Origin: Anarhynchus alexandrinus
Taxonomy: Eukaryota > Chordata > Aves > Charadriiformes > Charadriidae
Assembly: GCA_008711295.1 (NCBI GenBank)
Contig: VUYV01000010.1
Span: 7,082,589 to 7,146,588 of the forward strand
DNA length: 64,000 nt
Reading direction: 5' to 3'
The notes below the pieces were generated by a model. The model made no database searches. It saw only the letters and a list, made by a program, of their open reading frames with translations, and was not told where the DNA came from. The translations under genes and the position numbers were made by a program. The first letter of the stretch is position 1, and each line of letters begins with the position of its first letter. Shown here one piece after another: positions 28,401 to 43,400 of this stretch.

Positions 28401-31400
28401 AGTTAATGCCACTTGTTTGTTTTTTGAGATTTTCTTTTAAAAGCAAAAATTGACTTAATTATGACAATATTTGTAATAGAGTGAAATAAATATTTTTCTG
28501 TCTGGGTGTGTGGAGGCCAGGCTGGGTGGCAGGAATAGTGCAAGGATAAGGAAATAGGAAAACTTTGTCTTTGAAAAGTATGTTTCACTGTGTTTTTTAT
28601 ATTGTTTGTGAGATTGCTTGGAAGTCTGTGACTCTTTAGTAAAGGAAAGTAGGTACAATAACGTCTGCTCACTTGCAATTCATGGTACATAAGTTTTAAC
28701 CTTATAAAACGTAGAGATCGAGCATGGATTTTTCTGCAGCAATTTGGGACAGTTTATCTGAGCATCATCCTGCTTGGTCTGTGCATCCCCTGCATCAGTG
28801 AGAATACATGGGTGCTGATGGAGTACCTGTAGTTTTTCCTTGCTTCTTCCAGCCGTCAGAGGCATAAGAAGATTTCTAATGCGTGAGACATTTCGTACCA
28901 ATGCGGCATAGAGCAGGCTACTCACTGCAAGCATGAAATGCTTTGGTAATTTTTTACTATGGAAATGCAGTAAAGAAGCGAACCCAGCATTTGGGAACAG
29001 AATGGGAAGTCAGCAGATTAGAGTTCCTGTTGTCTTTTTGCAGAGTACTCACCTGAGAAAACTCTGTGGCTCCTATGCCTTCTTTCTTTTCTCCTGTTAC
29101 ACTAGAAAAATGGGGATTTTTTTCCATTCTTAACTGCCTGTTCATTAATAGATGTAAATCAACCTGTCTTCAGTTAGTCTGTAGCAGAGCAGCCATCATC
29201 ATCACTACAAATATGGCCAAGTCCAGTGACTTTTTGTTCACTTGCTAGTGTGTATCTTCCTGTTGAGACCAGATCCAAAAACATGCTTGTGTTTCTTGGT
29301 AGCAGGCTCAGCTGTGCCATGCTCATCCCCCTGGAGGGATTGGTTAGGCTGCCTTCAGGTCTCTCCATAGATGAAATTGCACAACAAACCAATAGTTTTA
29401 TGGTTTTCAGTTTTATGCCAAAACGTAAAATGACCAGCACACAGATGGAAGACAAACCTCTGGGATCTTTCACAGTCTCATTTTCTTGTTTCTAACAAAA
29501 TAAAGAGTTGCAGAAAGTCTATATAGAGATTTTTCATTGTTTTGGATCTTTGGATTTTTTAAGACTTTCCAGTGCTTTGTAGGTCTGGTCTAGATAACAT
29601 AAATATTATGGGGTCTGATCTTGTAAGTGCTACAGTATCTGTGGCTACTGTTAGGGGAATTGGACCCAGAGCTTCTGTGTGATGGTTACGTCCTTTATTA
29701 TAATGAGCACCAGCAGGCACTCTCCTGTTTATCTTGTCTCGATTCACTAAGGTGTACCTCCTGGCTTGGGCTTAACTGATTTATGCTTGAAGTGAGGATT
29801 GTTTGTTCTCTTTTCTAATGATCTAATCTTTTGCGATAAGCTAACAACGGCAAGAGATGAGCTGTGATGTTTAACAGTGGTGGTAGCTTTTCTTTTTTCT
29901 TTCTCTCTCTTTTTTTTNGAAGGCAGCTGCACTAATAATACCTAGTCTCTATGGAAGGCTCTTATTTGAAAAATCTATAATTGAGTGGACAAAATTTCTG
30001 GTTGCTTGAGAGGATCTATTCAGAAGAGACTTGAAAAGGATGAGGGAAAAGCGTGCTAGACAGCAAGAAGTACTAAGGGCTCTATTGAGCAGGGAAACCT
30101 ATGTAGATATTGTGGGACAATTAGACTTGTCAGGCAAAACACAAAAATGCATTTGTGAGCAGAAAGTCCTGGAGAATGTTAAATAAAGCTTTGAAAAGGG
30201 CAAAGAGCTTGCTAGGAATACCTCTAAAGCAAAGAAGTTGATTTGGGTGATCTTTGAAGGAAGGCAGGTGATGGCTGCTTCAAAGAGAAGGTGCAGAATG
30301 TGAGTTAGTCATAGGGATTTTGCCCATTTTTTATCTCCAGTAGCTAAAACCCTGAAGCACAATTGCTGGGTCAGCACCACGGGAGAGAGCTTATAACTTA
30401 GTTAAGTTTATTTGTCCCTTTGCTCTTTTTAGAGAGCTATTCCAATACCAAGCTTCCCTGGTGCCCTGTTCAGGGGCGCTTTCACACTGTCTGCTTTTTC
30501 AGCCTCTGCCTTTCATTCCTGCTTTGGAAGCCGGGGAAGACTCTGCTGTACAGAATGGAGTGGATGTGTTCCCTAAAGTCAAGGCAAATAAACCTGCGAG
30601 GTTATTTTTGTTTGAATGATTGCCTCTGTTTGAGTTTTGTTGTGTGAGATTTTAAGATTAGTTAATTGCTTAGATTTGACAAACTAGCTTTTGCCTAACG
30701 AGGCTTGTTTCCTTGGTCAGTTGCTGATGGCAGCAGATAGTATGGTGCATTAATGAACAGTCCCTGGCACACTGTGAATGGGGTTTGCTGTCAAGTAAGT
30801 CAAAACTTCAGATGCCCAGAGATCAACCTATTGGTGATTAGGCCAGCATCAGTTCTTAGCCTATTTTTAGGTTTTCCTTTGGTGCTTCACTCTGATGTAA
30901 AGACAGCTGTGTGCCCCTCACTCTTTATGTAGACCAAGCTTTTTATTTCAGGATCTAAACAAGCTATCCGTTGTTTTGATCACTCGGTGATCTTTTTCTG
31001 CAGCTTTCCTGTTTGAATTCTTGTTAATCGTAGTGACCACAAGTGTCTGTGCTAATTCAGATGTGGCTCCAGTCCATATTTGGTAGCTTAAATATTTTCA
31101 TATTTAAATGCAAATATCTTGTCTGATAAGCATTTTATGTAGCCATCCAAATATACATAGTGGCTATGCCTGCCTTGCCAGCTTGGAGGATGTTTCGCTA
31201 GGCTTTTTGCTGAATAAACGAAATTATTCTTATTTCCTTTTTCCTTTTACTGCATTTGTTTACTGTTTAGGACCTACTTCTAAAGACAAGGAACTGCATT
31301 TTAAGAAATTGGTTGTTACAGCATTTAAATTTCTCATTTTCGTACAGAACACCTGAAGAAACGCCTGGAAGATTATATGGCCCAGTTCCCAAATGTAAGA

Positions 31401-34400
31401 ATCCTCCGAACCAAAAAGAGAGAAGGGCTGATAAGAACTCGAATGCTGGGGGCCTCTGTGGCGATAGGGGATGTCATCACCTTCTTGGATTCCCATTGCG
31501 AGGCCAATGTGAACTGGCTGCCACCTCTGTTAGGTAAGTCTGTGGTGTTGTACATGGCTGAAGACTGAACTGCTAAAGAGCTGGCAACAGATGTTGGTGT
31601 TGAATTTGTTTTATTTCCACCTTCTGCTTTCCCCTAATGCTATAAATGGATAAAAGGCAGATGAAATGTCTTTAAAAGGAGAACAAAAAAGAACACAAAC
31701 AAAACCAAAACAACCAACCACAAGACTCAGGTGAATTATTGGCAACTTACAGCCTTTAATACAAGAATTTTTTTCTGTTCTAGATTCCTGCACTGTACAA
31801 TATGCTATCATATGCTTTGCTTAATTAAAGAGCAGAGATCATATTTTTCTGTTTCCTCACTAAATTAAATCTAAAATAATTTACAGCTTGCTAGATGAGT
31901 AAACTATCATATGGCCATTCAGCAGCTTGCAAAGAGGAACGGCTTTATGGTACAGAAAAGATCTTTGCATAGAGGTTTTAAGTAGCTTTTAGGGTTTGTT
32001 TTTCTCCTATATAACTATGTTTAACTTCATAGTCTGCAAGCCTGTTCAAAATGCTTCTTGTGAATGACAGCTGCCAGTATGTATTTGTAGAAGACATGCA
32101 GTCCTTTCCAAGGCAGTGCTTTGTCTTTAAGGAGGCATCAGTTTTACAATGTCATTTCTTTTCAAGGATAACTAATTGAAATGACAGTGCCTTCTGTTTC
32201 TGGTACCTGTATCCCTCTGGCCAGTACCGAACTCCTTTACAATCCTATCGCAAGTGACCTGTCAAAGCTCTCTCTGAGGTGTGACTTTGTCAAATAAATT
32301 GTGGCAACAGTAGTCAAGCAGAGGTTTAAGAAAAACCTAGTCAGATTTGTCAACAGGATTGCTAGATGGTAATACTGTTGCTTTCACTGCAGTTTGTATC
32401 TGGCGGTAGTGTAAAACATTTGCAGCTTCATGAGCCCCGGGGAGGGAGGACAGAATTAGCTCAAATGCCATTTAAATGAGAACACGTAGAGCATGCTTTA
32501 ATTTTAAAACATAGAAAGGATTTCTGTTAGACGTGCATTGGAAGCTGAAACATCATTTGTCGCCTCTGCTCTGAAAGTTAACTTCCAACAGGAGACCATC
32601 TCAGTAATAAAGTATTTAAGAAGTTCCAGATGTTTATGCAGGAATTAATCCTGTCTTGTATTATTTGGTTGGAAGAAAAGGTTGAGGGGAGGAGGTACAC
32701 TTGCATTTCTTGAGCCTGCTGAGAGTAGTTATGCCATTAGTCTGAATCGCTTCCTGCCAGAATCTGGCATAGCAATTAAAGCTAGGTGGTACAATGGGTT
32801 ATTGCCCTGGCTTTGAATCAGTGCAGAAAGGGTTCACATCTCGGTCACTTGTTAAAATGAGGACTGTTCACTAAGGACAAGATTGTCTGTTTTTAGCCTG
32901 GCGGTTTAGGTACCTGTGGTAGTGTGGCTGTGCCCTTCTATTCTGCTTCTGGGTGGTGGTCGCTGTAGCGTGAGTGCCTGGTGGTTTTATCTCAATATTT
33001 CTAGCCTGAATATATCAATTATTGCAGAAATACCATATAATCGGATATAAATTGGAGCATCTGCCTGAAAGAGAACGAATGGGAAGAAAGCTATGTCGTT
33101 CTTGGACAACTTCATATTTTGATGCTCTTTTCTGTAATTTCATGGTGAAAGAAACCAGCTGGTGCAGGTTTTCTAACATGTTTCTCCAATCTTCAGATCG
33201 CATTGCCCGAAACCGCAAGACTATCGTTTGCCCTATGATTGATGTTATTGATCATGACCACTTTGGATATGAGACTCAGGCTGGAGACGCAATGCGAGGT
33301 GCATTTGACTGGGAGATGTATTACAAGAGGATCCCTATTCCTCCTGAGTTACAGAAACTTGATCCCAGTGATCCCTTTGAGTAAGTTACTGAAATGCAGC
33401 GTGCTGAGAGCTGGCTAACAAAACAGCGCCCTGTTACAGGGTTGGTTTACACCTCAGTGTAGTAAAAGTCAGAAGCTGGTGTTAAGCTACTTGCTTTTTG
33501 GCAGCTGTTTGCTTTGTTGGTTTTAAAGAAATGCATTGTGTGGTAGCTGTGAACGTTCTCCTTTTCATTGCTATTTTTTGTCACCTTAATTCCTGCAGAA
33601 GTTAACATTTCATTTAAAACTGTAATGTGTAACATTTAATGTGGTCATTTATTACTGAGATCTTTCAAACATAACTTAGTATCCCTAATGCTCTGCCAAA
33701 AACAACAAACCAATGGCAGCTTATGTCATTCCCAGGTGTGGGGAGAAAACCTAGCAGAATAATTACAGCAATTTTGATGATTGCAGTGCATTGCAGAAGT
33801 AAATCTGTGATCAAGTTATGTTCTGCTGCTGCTGTGCTTGCCAACATTGAGACAGTTCTGCTGTTCTTTATACTTCTGCGGTGTTCAAAAAAAATAACCG
33901 AACAAAACACCTTTTGAGGTCATGCTCAATGACTTGATCGTACTACTGAGACAAAGAGCACCACATGTGCAGCATATGGGTCCCTCTGGGAGGTTATGTC
34001 CTGTCACTTAATGTGAACTCTTTTGTCTGTTTAGAGGAGAGGCATTGACTGGTTCTGAAGGGAGCCTAGTCTGGTCCTCCTCATTTGCAAGTGGGAAATT
34101 AGTAGATAATGCAAAACCAACTGTTTGATGCTCCAGCAGGGCTGCAAAGGCACTGGGAACACTGGATGGTGAGAAGAATATTTGTCAACTCTTGCTTTGT
34201 TTTTTAAATGTTTAGCTAGAGATCTGTATCTTTGAATGTGTTTGTAATATGGAGTCTGGTTTTTCCTTAAGGTCTCCTGTAATGGCTGGAGGACTGTTTG
34301 CAGTCGATAGAAAGTGGTTCTGGGAGCTGGGAGGGTATGATGCAGGTCTGGAGATATGGGGAGGAGAGCAGTATGAAATATCCTTTAAGGTGAGCTATGT

Positions 34401-37400
34401 TCTCTGGAAATTACTTTTGTTTTGAAAAGTAAGAATTGCTCTGAGGCGCAGAATGTGAATGATCTATCTTGTCCTTGCTTTTGCGTGTGACTAAAGGTGA
34501 AAGAGCTGGGAGTAGTAAGATAGTACACAGAAGAAACAGCGATGATGTGACGAGTCATTTGTGAGGGTCAGTTTTGGAGCATGATTAGCTGGGGTGTCCC
34601 CCATTCTGTGGTCACAGCTTCAGATGCATGCACTCCTCCCAGCAAGGGTAAGTCAGCTTGTGTGGAGCTCGCTCTGACTGTTAGGCTCCTTAGTACTGAC
34701 GCTAGCAAGAAGGTGAAATACTCTCCTTCTTGAAGGAAGGAGAATTCAGGCATCTCAGTGTTTGCCCAGTTGAGTACCTCAGTCCTCAGCTTGAGTTCCC
34801 AGAGATGAGAGTAACTTACTGTATATAGTCAATCCATCTGACGCCTGGCTGCAAGGAATGGAGACTTTTAATTACCCTGTAAAAAATCCTCAGCAATTGG
34901 AATAATAACGCTGTTGCTGGCAATGACTTCAGATCATTATCTGCCTGGCTTCGGGACAATTCTGTTACTTACTGATTGACCAAACTGTTCAGTTGAGGGC
35001 TTTAAAATGAGTTAGCCAGCTGACCAAAAATGCATACTATCAGTAACAAGTAACTGTGACCCACGAAGACCGCTGGTACCTGTGTTGTCTTGGAATACTG
35101 CACTGAAATCCATTCTAGGAAACCCACTGGAATGTCCCAGACCGCTAAAGGCTGGTGGCTATTCTTCTCTTCAGTGGTGGGAATCCCTTCCATAGCCTGG
35201 AGCAAATTGAGTAAAGATTTCTGTGTTAAAGTCTGAGTCCCCACATGGTTTCTCTTTCAGAGGTTGAATATCATAATCTCATAGCTATCTGGATGCCACT
35301 GAACTAAGCTAGTTGGCCTCAGCACGAGGCTAGAAGATGGTAGCGATGCTAACGTAGTGCACAGTTTAGCTTTGGCGGCTAAAATTCCTCATCTGTCTCC
35401 CCAACAAACAAGTCACGGCTGATCCTCACAAAACAGATTCCTAATTCTTGATACCGCTATGCAATTAAAAGGCATATCAGACTACGTTCAGCAAGATGTA
35501 TTGCCATGCGTACATACTTACTGTGACCTACAGTACAGCAAACAGTGCAAGAAAAGGCATTGTTCTCAAGGCGATGCATTTTCTTCCATTGTTTGCTCAC
35601 AAGAAAACCCTAAGTAATAAAGTCATGTTGGAGGTCCCTTGTCCTCTGCAATGGAAGCAGGAAGGGAGGGGTGGGGGGGCACCCACTTTGGAGATGTCAT
35701 TACAGTTAGAGCCATTTATTCTTTGTGTTGCATGTAATGAAATTGTGTAACAATGTCATCCTCTGCAGGAGGGGCAGTGGCAGTATTCAGCCTCTTTTCC
35801 TTGGCCCTTTTTGAAAATGCTGGTTTCCAAGAGTGATGACAGTGGCTGGGCAAGCCCTTTGTCTCCAATGCCACAGCAGACAGTAACACTGCTTGATCTG
35901 CAGGAAATAAGACTACTTCATTCATCTGTTTGCTTATCCTCTCTGAAACACACTGTGTTTTATTTCAGTCCAGAGATGGTAATTTATGGAGGGATAAATT
36001 TGCTTTAATTAATCTCTGCAAAGACCCCCTTTTTTCTTTCATTGTGCAACAGAAAAATGAAGTTTTAACTGAAAGAGGCTCAGTGTATTTTCAGAAATTA
36101 AGATAAATTGATACATTCATCTGCGGCTGATAGATTTAATAATTCTGCTGGAATTGCAAGAATAGAAGGTTTGTTCATAGAATTTATGAAGCTATGACAT
36201 TTCCTGGCGAGCTTAGAGCTACGTTTTTACCTTTAGAAGCAGACTGAGATTTTGTAGTTAAAGGGGCACTGTCAAATAATTTAAAGCTCTGGGTTTAGAC
36301 GTGGGGTACCTGCTTTCACATTATTTATTATCTAATGAGAATTCAGATTCTAAATGTGTCAAATTTACATCCCGGCTTTAACAAAGAATCCATTCCTGTG
36401 CCTGGGTGTTGTGGGTGCAGGTACTCTTTAGTACTGCTGGTCTTTAATCCATTGCATCAGATCTGGCCTTCTGAAGCGTCACCAGAAGTAGATTATTTTT
36501 TTTTTTTTCCTTAAACATATTCTTTTTTGGCCATGTATGGACTGTGCTTTACAGTTTTTTGCCTTTATTTTAAAATCCACGGCTCTGTTGCTGAGAGACT
36601 GGAAATAAACAAGTTTATTTAGGAGCCTCTTGCCTTTCTGTTTTGAGATCATATGTATTTCTGTCATCAGCTGGCTCTGCTTCCTTCTGAGAAGAAATTT
36701 GCAGGCTGAAGGCAAGCCAACAGAGAAATCATCAGTGTTTAGCACCTCAGAAAATATTTAGCTGGAGGATGAATCAAACTCTGTTAATGGAAGCCTTGCT
36801 CCTTGTATGAAATGTGTACACCAAACATCACCAGAAAACATAGCATGCTGGGGGGACAAAAAATTCAGGTGAATTTTCAATTAGAAACAAACTTTCTAAC
36901 CCTAACTGCTGGTTTGTAGTTTTTCTGGGTCTTCTCAATCCCTTAAAACAGAAATTTCTAGATTAGAAATGAAGGAGGCCATCTATCCATTTTCCATATT
37001 CAAGCAGAAAACACACACTTCTTCCTTCTCTTCACCTGTGTATATCCGGAGTAGCTTGGTGCCTATACCCCAGTACTTCTACAGGTCAGGGGTCTTCCTG
37101 TTTCAGGTCATCATCAGATGCAACAGGAAGATTGCAAATTTGAATTTTAGTTGCAGTCATTACACTTGTTCAAATGAGCCTCTTTTTCTAATGAACCCTG
37201 CTTGCAGAATGCTCCAGGCAAACTGCTCTGCAGATCTGTGTGGTGTAAGAACCATTCTCCTCCATCTCAGTGGACCACCAGATGCTGACCTTTGAGTACG
37301 TTCTTATACTTTAGGAAAAGGGTAAACAAGCATGCACGGCTCTTTCTGTGCAGCACTTGTTACCTTTTCTTTCTGCTGCCCCTAACTCTACAGCCGTACT

Positions 37401-40400
37401 TTCTCTGTTCAGTGGACTGCATTGAGATTTTGGGGTTGTTTTGCTTTTTGGGAGTCCCTTCCAAAACTCTCCTCTCCCACAGTTTTTCCTGGTCTTTTTT
37501 ATCTTTCTGCAATAATGTGAACAAAATTGCATACTTTACCCAAAGTGACAATGTGTCTTTCCTCTTCTAAACGCAGCTTAATAGCTCTGATTTTCTGAAT
37601 GCTGCTGCATACTCAACAAATGCCTACATTCTGCTGCCTACATAACCACTTCATTTTCTTTGAGAGTAATGTATTTAATTCGGAGTGGTATATATGAAGC
37701 ATTTAAACTGTTCCTTTCTGCAAATGCTACTTTGTACAGCGGTTATCTATGCTCAGTTTTATTTGTTGCCTCTTTTCCAGTATTTTTGTGGCTTCTGTTC
37801 TGTTTGGCTTACGTAATCTTTGCTTCACGCCTCTCTTCCATAAATATATCGTCTCTGATTTATTGGGTATGGGGAAACAAGAGGAAAAAGTGGCTTGTAT
37901 AGGCATAAATATAGATGTACTTTGTACCTCGGATCTTGAGTGGTGCGGCTCTCAATCCTTGAATTGTACATTGTACTTTAAGAGCAAAGAATTGGGAATC
38001 CGGAATGTCACTTGCTACATGATAGATCATTTCAGTTTTAGAAATGTTTATTTTGTAATTTAGAGATGTTAAAGCCTTCACAAAATTAAATGGGCTTGGT
38101 GCAAACAAGCCATATTGGCAGTTGCCCTGAAAATAACAATTAAGGGGGAGGCAAAAGAGATGGGCAGTACTCATGGTCTTCACTCCTTGCTTCAGCAATG
38201 GGAAACATCCACTGAGCTTACTCTGGTGATTGTAGATCGTTGCATTTTTCCAGATCCTTTTCCCAAAGCATCAACAAGGATTGCTTCTCCTGATTTCCAT
38301 AGCATAAAACACGTTGCGTGTTTTCCAACAAATCCAAGTGCTCTATAGCTTCTGTCTGCATATCTATTGCATGCGTCTCCTTTGCCCCTGTCAGCAGCAC
38401 ATTTCTGATTCACATCGTGCACTGGCCTCCTGGCAGGTGCGTAGTTAGGGTGCAGCTGCCAAGGGATCACTGCTGACAGCATTTCCAGTTGTGTCGCTGA
38501 AGTTAGTGCTGATTGTGAGACTCCACTGTTTATTCCAGGCACATACTCACACCACTTTCCAGCAGCTCACATTTGCCCACACTGAAACAGGCTGGGCATT
38601 CTGCTGCTTTTTTGGTGTGTGGATTTGGATTTTTTTTTAAGCCAGCACATGCTGCTTAATTCTACATCTCTCAGCTGTAGTAGAGGGTGGCTTCTTTCTC
38701 CCTGCCTATCTGGTGATGCAGAGATGAGTTTCAGACCACTGACTTGAATTTTTGGCCTCTGTTCACCCTGTATGCTTGGTTCAGGTTCCAGAGTAGCCTC
38801 ACACCAAGCAGCAGCAGGAAAGTGGACCCCTCCGCTCTCTGAAATGTGGTTATTGGAAAGTGCTATCATTACTTTATAATACTCCAGACGGTAAGGAGGG
38901 GCCATACTGGTGTATGTTGTGTGAGAGAAGGCATTATGCAAACACATAGATCCCCGTGGCTTTTGAGCTACCTTAATCTTTTATAGAGCAGTAAGTCCCA
39001 GCTGCAACAGCAGCTGATGCTTACAATACAGAGGATTACAATTTTCCTGAATTATTGGTTGCTCTTGCTTTCATCCTCTCACCTACCTTGTTGCGCAGAG
39101 AACTCCCTTGACTTACCCACTGTGTCCTTTTCTTCCCACCTTTCAGCGTGTACTCAGACAACCAGCCAGCTTCTCCCCATTGGTCCATCCCATGGTCTTT
39201 ATTTCTGTCATGGCTTGCAGAAGCAGCTTTCTTTTCAAGGCTTGGCTCTTTCCTTTGTGTTTTGTCCCTCTCTTGGGAAGCATTGGCTCATCATGGTGCA
39301 GTCTTTGGAAATCATAAACCTTGTATACCCAGATAATTTGTGTTCACACACCAACTGCAGTATTGTCTTGTGTGTTTGAGAGAGGTTCAGCTGTCTTACG
39401 TGACACTGTTTTCTGAAATAGCAGAAAGGGAATTGGATCAGCATAACATTCCCATGTAGAGAATAGGTGGCGTATTATCTTGTGCTTTCATAGCACACTA
39501 GCTGAGTCAAAGGCTCTTGAGTCGCTTTATGAATACGGAGTTACAGCTCTCCAGGCCACTGAGAAGATGGAAGTAATATCACTGGTGCTGTTATTTTACT
39601 TCCCTTGTATATGGTTTTATTATTAGAGTGAGATTGTGGCCTTAGAAAAATCTGTTGCAGTATGCCCATTGACCTCAGTGTAGCCAGGTTTTCTCTTACT
39701 TGTAGCAGATCTGTCAGCTGCTAGAGTCCTAGCTCAGAATGTAGATTGGTAAAATTGTGCCTGAGGAGGAAAAGAAATTTCCTGTTCTCTCCTAATGAGA
39801 TCTGATTAGATCATTGTATAAAGTACTGCCTGCCTGACCAGCTTTAATTCTTGTTCTTACGGCATTCTAGTAAATGGCTGATTGAAATTAAGTGCGTCAA
39901 GTTCAGGCTCTGATGTTTACTGTCATGTCAGCCAGGGAGATAAGGCACCATCTCCCCCTTCTGTAAAACAAGAAGAAGAAGAAACTGGCTCCCCTGGCCT
40001 AAGGAGAACACAGTAAGTGACAGTCAGTGTTACTGTGAAGGCACGAGGTGCTGCCCCACAGAACAGCACCGTTTCAGCTGTTTGACTGTGCTGTATTTTT
40101 AACAATCTAAGTTCCGGTGTGTCGTGCCTGTGAACAGTACCCTTGTTTAAAAACAACCAAATATCACTAACTGAGTGGAAGCGTTCTCTCAGCTAGCACA
40201 CAGCTATTTTGGGTTTGCTTTGCTTGCAGTTATTCCTTGACAGACCCTTGGATGTGATTCCCCTGACCTTTAACTCTAGCTTTCCAATGCTTTTGTTAGC
40301 TGTGTTTTACCAATGCATGTCACGCTCTTTCCCTCTCCCCCTTATACCAGTTTTATAGATAAGGACTGGTAATTGTCTTTATGGAGGTTGTAATGAGTTC

Positions 40401-43400
40401 TGTCACCACACAAAGCAGCTCACTAATAAAATAAATCAAAGCAGCAATGAATGAATGGAAAGCATGCTTTTAAAATTAGATTTGTACTGCAAGTGCCATA
40501 CTGTCACTTGCAGCATGAGACAACGTTAAAAAGGCACTGAGTTGGCAAAGTACCTTGAAAGGGTCACTGAGCTCTGCTTGCAGGAATTGGGAAGCTTTCC
40601 ATTTCCTCCATGCAGCGCAGGTAGTTGCAGCATCATTTGGGAGTAAATATTTTAAAGCATGATTATGAAAAAAGTGCTTAAAACTGATCTTAGATTTTAC
40701 TTATTCAGTAACTCAGTTAAGTAGCTTTTCTTATCATATCATTACACGTGTTCATGTAATGTCATCTTCTGTGCCTGGAGTCTTGTACCAGCTTGGAGCT
40801 CTTGGCCCAACATGTCATCAGTTCTGTCTAGCTTCCCATGCCCCCTGCCTCTCCAGTGTACCACTCATTAGATAAGTGCTGTCTGTATTACCGCTTCACA
40901 AGATGTGCAGTGCAAGGACGGTGCTCTCCTCTCTGCCTGCCTACTGACTGGGGGGCTCTGTTTCTCACATTACTTCGGGAAGTCATGCTTTCAGACAAGA
41001 TGTGTATTCACAGTGGTGGCCTGACTGAAAGCCTTTCCTTAGAGATCAGGGGCAAGTGAGGCATCCTGTGGGCAGGCAGCAAGGATAAGAAGCTGGTGTT
41101 TTCATTCAGCCCGATCGGGCTTTCATGATGCAGGGTGCGGTGCACGGTGTAAGAATACGGGTTGTTCAGGAGTGTGTGTGCCTATGCAACTGAGGCTTCT
41201 TCAGCTGTTCCTGCGATTTTTTTTATAGTTCCTAGATCTGTTGCAGCTCTTACAGCCTTACACAAACCATTTCTGTCATAGAAACACAAAACATCCCCAA
41301 ATTCTTGTTTTCTCAGTCTACCTGTTAATTTCCTAGCAGAGAAATCACACTGTGGCCCACTGCAGCAAAAAGCACAGCAGCTACAGAATAAGAAGCATTT
41401 CTAATTCCACTAGAAACTTCACAGAAACTGAGTGCTGGTTTCTTTTTTCATCTTCATCTCTTCTGTACCAGCCTCTCAAGACACAGCAGGGACAAAAGGA
41501 ATGAAATTCTGTAGAAAGAGTGTTTGTCAACTTTCTTCTTGTCTCTCTCGCCATAATGACGTGTAATTAAGTACCTTGAACTTTAGAAGTTGCCTGTGAA
41601 AAATATTCCTCTAACTGAGAGCAACCAACCTCCATTAAGTTATACGCAGTCAGCAAATGACTGTAATTATTAGGGCCAGTAGACAGAGCTGAAACTCCAG
41701 AGGACTTTAGTGTCAGAGCTAATAATTATGCAGCAGCCTTGGCCAAATATTTCTCTTCCGAGCTAAGTATTTAATATTGTCACTGTAGAATATTAATGGA
41801 ATTGCCTGCTATGTGTGAAGCTGTTGACTAAGCTCATTGTACAGTGAACTGCGGTGGCTCAAATTAGCCACAGTGAACGGAGAGATCAAGAACACTGCAT
41901 CAGCCTGCAGCACCAGCGAACCTTCTTAAATATCGCTGCCTTCAGGGCATTAACATAAGATCTGCGGACAAAATGAAGGGCAACACTGTGTCGTGCTTCG
42001 AGAATTCGGAAAGTCATTTGTCTTGCATACTGAAGGATACTTTTTCTTTAAGTATTGATTAGGTATCTCTGGAAGGCACATATGAATATATTTCTTAACC
42101 CAAATGAAGTAGATTGGCTGGTTCAGAAAACGTCTCCTTTGGTTTCACTTGGACAAAATGATTACGTCCATGCTATGAATAAGGAATAAAAGTAAGTTGT
42201 TGCAGGGTGTTGGCACAGAGTGAAATCTTCCCAGATGGGGAAAGAAACTTCTGGACCTAATCTAGATGTTAACCAAGCATCAAGGTAGTTGTCTTCAATT
42301 AGCAGTGTGTTCCAGGGACTTTCTGAGGGCTTTTTTAAAGCTAATTATGTTTTCACCAGGCAGGGATTTCTACTTTATTGTAAGGCTGCAAAAGCAATGG
42401 GTGCATGTCAGCAGTGAAACCATATGAGAGCAGTGATAACCATGGGAAAAAGTAGCAGTTTCTTGTTTCTGGCACTTGAACAGGCTCATGAATTCCCTGC
42501 AGTGTTTTGCCTAACACATGATCTGTACTATAGAGATGGCCTGTCTTTTACAGCAGCCTTACACAACCTACACCCAGGTCTTATATGGGAGTCCGGTTTA
42601 ACTATTGTGATTACTATTGCTGTAAGAACATATATCAACTTAAAGTGTGCTGTGTGCTGTTCTTTGGGTGCTTGGATCTTTTTTTTTCCTGTTCTTTTCT
42701 CTAAGTAATGCAAAATTGAACTGTTTAGCCGTTGGGCTTGATAGCACTTGTGCTAAATCAAGGCTTGCTGCACGGCTCTAGGTGGGTAGTTATAGGATTT
42801 GAGACTACGGCAAGGAGGGCAGGGTATTTGGGATAAAGTGTGCTTTAAAGTAAAAAAAAATCTGGGTTAAGCTTTTTCATGACTTGAAAGTCTGTCTTTT
42901 TTTTTTTTTTTCTTCATTTTTCTCTGTATAACCAAGAATGAATCTGTATCTCTGCTGTTCCACAGGTGTGGATGTGTGGGGGTCGCATGGAGGACATCCC
43001 TTGCTCTAGAGTTGGTCATATCTACAGAAAATATGTTCCCTACAAGGTTCCAACAGGAGTCAGCCTGGCAAGAGTAAGTGGCAATGGCATTCCCCACAAC
43101 AGATATCTGACTGCAACGTGACCATGCTGTTGTCTCTTCACACCCCACAGTGGGAGGCAAATGTAGACTTTGTAGTCCATAAATTGTACTTGTATGGTGG
43201 TCAAATGGAGCAGTTTTGCAGTGGTGGCTGCGTAGCACAAGGGGCAGAGAGCCTAGGGGAGCTGCAGACTCATGTGCAGACAGCTGCCATGCTCTAGACA
43301 TCAGCCATTACTAGGTGTGGAAGGGACTTTGCCATCAGGCGCTGGCTATGGAATCACCCATAAAAACAAGATATGTCTTTATTTGTATAATACTTCAGTC

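Larger units (their letters stand above)
12782..31347 (+). other. GALNT10: GALNT10 intron 4 (longest complete intron)
   Basis: An 18.6-kb GT-AG intron ending in the acceptor tttcgtacag at 31347. It contains two CR1 fragments (14409-14531 and about 17570-18285), an A/C-rich CAAA-type simple repeat beside the first, and single-N contig joins at 25265 and 29918. The longest non-repeat open frame is on the minus strand at 19579-20124 and is unrecognised. The rest is ordinary AT-rich intron sequence. Confidence 0.88.
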
